Source: Faecalibacterium sp. UBA1762
GTDB lineage: Bacteria > Bacillota > Clostridia > Oscillospirales > Ruminococcaceae
Direction: 5' to 3'
DNA length: 18,408 bases
Assembly: GCA_002314755.1 (NCBI GenBank)
Contig: DCHC01000001.1
Span: forward strand, 11,681 to 30,088
The notes under the pieces are model-generated. The model saw only the letters and a program-made list of their open reading frames with translations, did no database searches and was not told where the DNA came from. A program made the position numbers and the translations under genes. Shown here piece by piece: positions 14,075 to 18,408 of the stretch; position 1 is the first letter of the stretch, and every line of letters begins with the position of its first letter.

Positions 14075-16219
14075 ATGGCTGATGAAGAAGTCAAAAGAAC
14101 GGCCGCGGAGGAAAGCGGCACAAAACCAAGACGCAGATATACCCATAAGCCCCAGCGCAAGCCCCACAACGGGCAAAACGCCGGTGTTGAAGCTGAGGTT
14201 AAGCCGGAGGCAGTCCATGCCCCGGCCTCCGAAAGGCAGCCGGTAAAAAGGCAGCCACGGCAGGGTAACGCCCAACCCGGGCGGGCAAAGCCCAACCCTG
14301 CGGCGGCAGCCCGTCCCCGTAAAAACCAGGGCGAGGCTGCCCCTGAGGCAAGACCCAAGGCAACCTCGGGCAGAAAAAATACCCGAACCCCCTCTCCGGC
14401 AAAAAACCTGTCGGGCAACATTAAGCCGGGTCAGGCTACCGGGGTGCCCGGCGCAAAACGTTCCGGGAATGCCCAGCTGCCCAAGAGCTTTGCCCCCGCG
14501 GCGCAGGCGCCGACCGGCAAGGCTTCCCCCAAAGCCCCTCGCCAGAACACTCGTAAAAACGATATCCCGGTGCGGATCATCCCTCTTGGTGGTCTTGGCG
14601 AGGTAGGCAAAAACATGACCCTGTACGAATGTCAGGGTGATATGTTTATCGTGGATTGCGGTTCACTGTTTCCCGATGCGGAGATGCTTGGGGTGGATCT
14701 GGTCATACCGGATTTCGGCTACGCGGTGCAAAACGCCTCCAAAATTAAGGGTCTGGTCATCACCCACGGCCACGAGGATCACATTGGCGCACTGCCCTAT
14801 TTTTTAAAGCAGTGCAAGGTGCCGGTCTACGGTACGCGGCTGACCCTGGGTCTGATTCAGAATAAGTTGAGCGAGCATAACCTATTGGGGGATGTGGAGC
14901 TTCGGCTGATCACTCCGGGGGAAAGGTTCCGCCTTGGCTGCTTTGAGATCGATCCTCTGCGGGTCAACCACTCCATCCCGGACGCCATTGCCCTTGCCAT
15001 CAACTGCCCGGCGGGAATTATTATCCAAACCGGGGACTTTAAAATTGATTACACCCCTGTTTCGGATAAACCTATCAATTTAGCGGAGTTTGCCGCCTAC
15101 GGTCAAAAGAGCGTGCTGGCTCTGTTAAGCGATTCCACCAACGCTGAGCGACCCGGCTTTTCCAACAGCGAGAGGGTGGTTGGGCAAAGCTTTGAGGTGC
15201 TTTTTGGCCGCGCGGAAAACAAACGGATTATTATCGCCACCTTTGCCTCCAATATTCAGCGTATCCAGCAGATTTTCAATATGGCGGTCAAGTATGGCCG
15301 CAAGGTTGCGGTCAGCGGCCGCAGCATGATCAACAATATCGCCATGGCACTGGAGCTGGGTTACCTGCAGGCCCCCGAGACCCTGCTTATCGATATTGAA
15401 AACCTGAATAAATACCCCCCGGAGCAGCTGGTGGTGGTCACCACCGGCAGTCAGGGCGAACCCTTATCCGCTCTTTCCAGAATGAGCGGCGGCATGCACC
15501 GCAACGTGCATATCGGGGTGGGGGATTTTGTCATCTTCTCCTCCAAGCCCATCCCCGGCAACGAAAAAATGGTGGGCAAGGTGGTCAACAGCCTGCTCAA
15601 GCAGGGGGCGGATGTCATCTACGAATCCATGTATGATGTACACACCTCCGGCCACGCCTGCCAGGAGGAGCTGAAGCTGATGCTCAGCCTGGTGCGTCCC
15701 AAATATTTCATCCCGGTTCACGGCGAATATAAGCAGCTGAAAAAGCACGCCGACCAGGGCCTGGCGGTGGGGATTCCCGCCGAGAACATCCATATCCCCG
15801 ATATCGGCGAATGCATTGCTGTTTCGGATAAGCAGCTTAAGCTGGAGGCGAGCGTACCCTCCGGCAAGACGCTGGTGGACGGGCTTGGCATAGGGGATGT
15901 GGGCAGCGTTGTGCTGCGGGACCGTCAGCATCTGTCGCAGGACGGTCTTGTCATTGTGGTCGCCACAGTGGATTCCGTCTCCGGCGAGCTGCTCAGCGGT
16001 CCGGATATTGTCAGTCGCGGCTTTGTCTATGTCAAAGAGAGCGTGGATCTGATTGATGAGGCCAAGCGCTGTGTCAACGATGTACTGTACGCCTGCTGGG
16101 CGGAGGATATGCGCAACTGGGCGGACGTCAAGACCCGCATCCGGGAAGATGTCTCTCAGCTATTGTATCAGCGCACCAAGCGCAGCCCCATGGTGCTGCC
16201 GATTTTAATGGAAGTATAA
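14075..16219 (+). CDS. rnj: Ribonuclease J with long basic N-terminal extension
   Basis: A 714-residue protein. Residues from about 164 onward are a complete RNase J, the MBL/beta-CASP 5'-to-3' exonuclease and endonuclease of mRNA decay and rRNA maturation: RIIPLGGLGEVGKNM (167-181), the zinc motif HGHEDH (H231, H233, D235, H236), a NHSIPDA stretch, the QTGDFK strand, SDSTNAE, and the beta-CASP IATFASNIQR and TGSQGEP motifs, then PVHGEYKQL. Residues 1-163 are low-complexity and rich in Lys, Arg, Pro, Ala and Gln, so probably disordered and able to bind RNA or partner proteins. TGGAGG lies about 8 bases before the ATG. The gene sits in front of gdpP with a 60-base gap. The extension is not in B. 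subtilis RNase J1, though extended forms are known in other bacteria. Confidence 0.93.
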   Translation: MADEEVKRTAAEESGTKPRRRYTHKPQRKPHNGQNAGVEAEVKPEAVHAPASERQPVKRQPRQGNAQPGRAKPNPAAAARPRKNQGEAAPEARPKATSGRKNTRTPSPAKNLSGNIKPGQATGVPGAKRSGNAQLPKSFAPAAQAPTGKASPKAPRQNTRKNDIPVRIIPLGGLGEVGKNMTLYECQGDMFIVDCGSLFPDAEMLGVDLVIPDFGYAVQNASKIKGLVITHGHEDHIGALPYFLKQCKVPVYGTRLTLGLIQNKLSEHNLLGDVELRLITPGERFRLGCFEIDPLRVNHSIPDAIALAINCPAGIIIQTGDFKIDYTPVSDKPINLAEFAAYGQKSVLALLSDSTNAERPGFSNSERVVGQSFEVLFGRAENKRIIIATFASNIQRIQQIFNMAVKYGRKVAVSGRSMINNIAMALELGYLQAPETLLIDIENLNKYPPEQLVVVTTGSQGEPLSALSRMSGGMHRNVHIGVGDFVIFSSKPIPGNEKMVGKVVNSLLKQGADVIYESMYDVHTSGHACQEELKLMLSLVRPKYFIPVHGEYKQLKKHADQGLAVGIPAENIHIPDIGECIAVSDKQLKLEASVPSGKTLVDGLGIGDVGSVVLRDRQHLSQDGLVIVVATVDSVSGELLSGPDIVSRGFVYVKESVDLIDEAKRCVNDVLYACWAEDMRNWADVKTRIREDVSQLLYQRTKRSPMVLPILMEV

Positions 16220-16241
16220 TTTTGCAGGGAACAAGAGATAC

Positions 16242-16262
16242 TGCGGTTTCACACCGCATTTT
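16242..16262 (+). terminator. Short hairpin with T-run between RNase J and gdpP
   Basis: TGCGGT (16242-16247) pairs with ACCGCA (16253-16258) over a TTCAC loop and is followed by TTTT (16259-16262). The stem is short and the ribosome binding site of gdpP (GAGGAA, 16264-16269) comes at once, so it may attenuate or stabilise a message end rather than stop transcription fully. Confidence 0.4.
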
Positions 16263-16279
16263 GTGAGGAATGCCGTAAG

Positions 16280-18244
16280 ATGAAAAAGCGTTCACTGGGC
16301 TTTTGGTTTGTCTTTCTCTGGCTGCTGGTAGGGTGTTTGATCTGTACCGTACTGCTGGCCTTTACCAGTGTGCGGCTGGCAGCGGTGGCGTTGGTGCTCA
16401 CCGCTGCCTGCGGCGGGGTGTTATTCCTTACCCGGAACAGGGTGCGCCGCGCGGTAGCAGGGTGCGTCATCGGCAATTTGCAGCAAGAGCATGAGGATAT
16501 CGCCGCCCTGCAGGCACTGCAGGTTCCGGTGGCCGTCACCGTGGCGGGTAAGCTGGTCTGGTTCAACGACCGGTTTGTAACTGATATCCTGTCGGGCAAA
16601 GAGATGTTCGGGGCGGATCTGCGCTCGGCTTTTCCCATGCTGAACGCCGAGGCCTATTGCAGCCCTGCCGGTCAATGCATCTCGCTGGGCAATGCCCGGT
16701 ACACGGTACACGGTACGGCGGATGCCCTGATGGATAACGCCTGTGTGCTGTACTTTTTTGAGGATACCCTGCTGAAAAACAAGGCGGATGCCTTTGATTC
16801 CAGCCGCCCTGCCGTTCTGCATATCGTAATAGATACTTACGATGAGCTGCGGCGGGATCTGCGCACTGCCGAGCTGGGGCATATCACCGGGGAGATACAG
16901 GATGCCATTACGGCGTATATTGCCCGGTTCAGCCGGGGCTTTGTCATTCGCATGTCGTCCGAGCGTTTTTTGGCGGTGGTGGAGGAGCAGGATCTTGCCC
17001 GGATGGTGGCAGATCGGTTCTCGCTGCTGGATACCGCCCGGGGCTTTGGCGGTGACAGCTATGTGACCAGCCTGTCCATCGGCGTGTGTCACGCCGCGTC
17101 GGATTTTGCCGCCGCGGAGGAGGGTGCGCTTGCCGCGCTGGATCTGGCGCTGGGCCGGGGCGGCGATCAGACCGCCATCAAGGACGCCGACGGCTATTCT
17201 TTCTTTGGCGGCGTCTCCCGCAGTGTGGAAAAGCGCAGCCGGGTCAAGGCCCGCATCATTGCCAGCTCGTTAAAAGAGCTGATCCGTGATTCCTCCAATG
17301 TGATCATTATGGGCCACCGGTTCAGTGATATGGATTGCCTGGGCGCTGCCATGGGTATGCTGCGGTTTTGTAAAGCGGAAAGCCGCCCCGCCTGCATCGC
17401 CATAGATCGCAGCCGATCCCTTGCGGGCAGTATGATCCGCCGTTTTGAGGAAGAGGGTCTGGGCAGAGAGCTGGTGGATCCCGGCGCTGCGCTGCAAACG
17501 GTTAACGCGGGCACTTTGCTTATTATTGTGGATACCCATGTGCCGGATCTTTTGGAGAGCAAGGAGCTGTTTGAGGCCATACCATCCTGCGTGATCATCG
17601 ACCATCACCGCAAGATGGTTGGCTTTATTGAGGACGCGCTGGTTTTCTATCACGAAAGCTACGCCTCCAGCGCCAGCGAGCTGGTCAGTGAGCTGCTGCC
17701 CTATGTGACCGACCGCAACGCAAAGGTGCTGCCGGTAGAGGCGGAGGCGCTGCTGGCCGGTATTATGCTGGACACCCGGGATTTTACCGTCCATACCGGT
17801 GTTCGCACCTTTGAGGCCGCAGGTTATCTGCGGCGGCTGGGGGCACAGACCGCCAATGTCAAGCAGTTGTTCAGCGAATCGTTAGAGGTGTACGGCTGCA
17901 AATGCCGCATTGTCACCGGCGCGTATATCTACCGCAATATTGCCATCTCCCTGTACCCGGACCTGCCGGAGAATATGCGGGTTGCCGTTCCGCAGGCCGC
18001 CAACGATCTGTTGGGCGTGCAGGGGGTATCTGCCAGCGTGGTGGCGGTCTCGATGGGGGATAACGTCAATATCTCCGCCCGCAGTATGGGCGCAGTCAAT
18101 GTGCAGCTGATTATGGAAAAAATGCAGGGCGGCGGTCATCAGATGATGGCGGGCACCCAGTTACGGGGCGTGACTTTGGAGCAGACCAAGCTGCTGCTGC
18201 AGGACGCCATAGATGAATATTGGGCTGAGAATGTCACCTCGTAA
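16280..18244 (+). CDS. gdpP: Cyclic-di-AMP phosphodiesterase, GdpP type (DHH/DHHA1)
   Basis: This membrane enzyme hydrolyses c-di-AMP to pApA and so controls potassium, osmotic and cell-wall homeostasis. The 654-residue protein has two N-terminal membrane segments (about 7-29 and 32-50), a PAS-like region (about 75-165), a degenerate GGDEF domain ending in GRGGDQTAIK (292-301), then a DHH domain: GHRFSDMD (H346, D350, D352), IIVDTH (D418), DHH (441-443) and LDTRDF (D498), and a DHHA1 domain with GGGH (617-620). All expected metal ligands are present. ATG 16280 follows GAGGAA by 10 bases. It lies between RNase J and rplI, and the gdpP-rplI order is the same as yybT-rplI in Bacillus. An alternative start is unlikely because the membrane segments begin at once. 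Confidence 0.93.
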   Translation: MKKRSLGFWFVFLWLLVGCLICTVLLAFTSVRLAAVALVLTAACGGVLFLTRNRVRRAVAGCVIGNLQQEHEDIAALQALQVPVAVTVAGKLVWFNDRFVTDILSGKEMFGADLRSAFPMLNAEAYCSPAGQCISLGNARYTVHGTADALMDNACVLYFFEDTLLKNKADAFDSSRPAVLHIVIDTYDELRRDLRTAELGHITGEIQDAITAYIARFSRGFVIRMSSERFLAVVEEQDLARMVADRFSLLDTARGFGGDSYVTSLSIGVCHAASDFAAAEEGALAALDLALGRGGDQTAIKDADGYSFFGGVSRSVEKRSRVKARIIASSLKELIRDSSNVIIMGHRFSDMDCLGAAMGMLRFCKAESRPACIAIDRSRSLAGSMIRRFEEEGLGRELVDPGAALQTVNAGTLLIIVDTHVPDLLESKELFEAIPSCVIIDHHRKMVGFIEDALVFYHESYASSASELVSELLPYVTDRNAKVLPVEAEALLAGIMLDTRDFTVHTGVRTFEAAGYLRRLGAQTANVKQLFSESLEVYGCKCRIVTGAYIYRNIAISLYPDLPENMRVAVPQAANDLLGVQGVSASVVAVSMGDNVNISARSMGAVNVQLIMEKMQGGGHQMMAGTQLRGVTLEQTKLLLQDAIDEYWAENVTS

Positions 18245-18265
18245 ATCGGGAGGACAGCTTTCATA

Positions 18266-18335
18266 CCCCTTTCCCCGGGCGGAGTTTTCCGAAGGGAAGG
18301 GAATATCACTTTAGCAGGCGGGAAATGTTTCTCGC
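18266..18335 (+). promoter_or_regulatory. Hairpins in the gdpP-rplI gap
   Basis: CCC-TTTCCC (18267-18275 region) pairs with GGGAA-GGG (18294-18301) around an inner CGGA/TCCG hairpin. A second hairpin, GCGGGA/TCTCGC (18318-18335), lies just before the rplI Shine-Dalgarno (GGAG, 18342-18345). No T-run follows either, so they look like mRNA leader or processing structures rather than terminators. Confidence 0.35.
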
Positions 18336-18351
18336 AGAAACGGAGAAAATC

Positions 18352-18408
18352 ATGAAGGTAGTATTGAAACAGGATATCAAGGGGACCGGTAAAAAAGACC
18401 AGTTGGTT
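18352..18408 (+). CDS. rplI: Ribosomal protein L9 (bL9), 5' end only
   Basis: The first 19 codons read MKVVLKQDIKGTGKKDQLV, which matches the conserved start of bL9 (MKV-L-D-KG-GKK), a 23S rRNA-binding protein of the large subunit. GGAG lies 6 bases upstream. The rest of the gene is beyond the right edge, so this is a boundary truncation, not a broken gene. Position after gdpP fits the known Firmicutes order. Confidence 0.88.
   Translation, partial: MKVVLKQDIKGTGKKDQLV

Noticed and set aside
13881..14246. 121-codon plus-strand open frame in the RNase J leader
   Set aside because: There is no Shine-Dalgarno before its ATG, it overlaps the start of RNase J in another frame, and its residues look unordered.
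16421..17092. 223-codon minus-strand open frame
   Set aside because: It lies antisense within gdpP, whose domains are fully accounted for on the plus strand, and has no family signature.

Overview
The window looks like a chromosomal segment of a moderately GC-rich Clostridia species, probably a gut Oscillospiraceae/Ruminococcaceae member. The reasons are a Bacillus/Clostridia-type class III fructose-1,6-bisphosphatase, RNase J, a GdpP-type c-di-AMP phosphodiesterase followed directly by rplI, strong GGAGG-like ribosome binding sites, and a small lipoprotein of a style common in Clostridia. This placement is inference from gene content. I see no tRNA, rRNA, CRISPR array, insertion sequence or prophage gene.

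Layout. (1) 93-3456, plus strand: a six-hairpin glycosidase-like protein and a five-bladed-propeller (GH32/43-like) enzyme, 13 bases apart. (2) 6980-3562, minus strand: a PflX/COG1313-type radical SAM protein, a second six-hairpin glycosidase-like protein that is a paralogue of the first, and a lipoprotein. Units 1 and 2 converge on a shared bidirectional terminator at 3488-3533. (3) 7111-11853, plus strand: fbp, two tandem duplicated metallo-beta-lactamase-fold proteins and a xylose-isomerase-like TIM-barrel protein, ending at a hairpin at 11899-11936 shared with unit 4. (4) 13598-12046, minus strand: rnhA then mnmA, with a clear sigma-A promoter. (5) 14075 to the right edge, plus strand: RNase J, gdpP and the start of rplI. 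A near-consensus promoter at 13705-13733 implies a structured leader of about 335 nt before RNase J.

How the parts fit. The left third is carbohydrate metabolism: two related (alpha/alpha)6 enzymes and one propeller enzyme, probably acting on one unusual glycan or oligosaccharide, with fbp close by for gluconeogenesis. The right third is housekeeping RNA and second-messenger biology: RNA-DNA hybrid removal, tRNA thiolation, mRNA decay, c-di-AMP turnover and the ribosome. The least explained items are the RNase J leader RNA, the paralogous glycosidase pair with a four-cysteine cluster, the duplicated MBL proteins, and a GC-rich structured spacer beyond mnmA.
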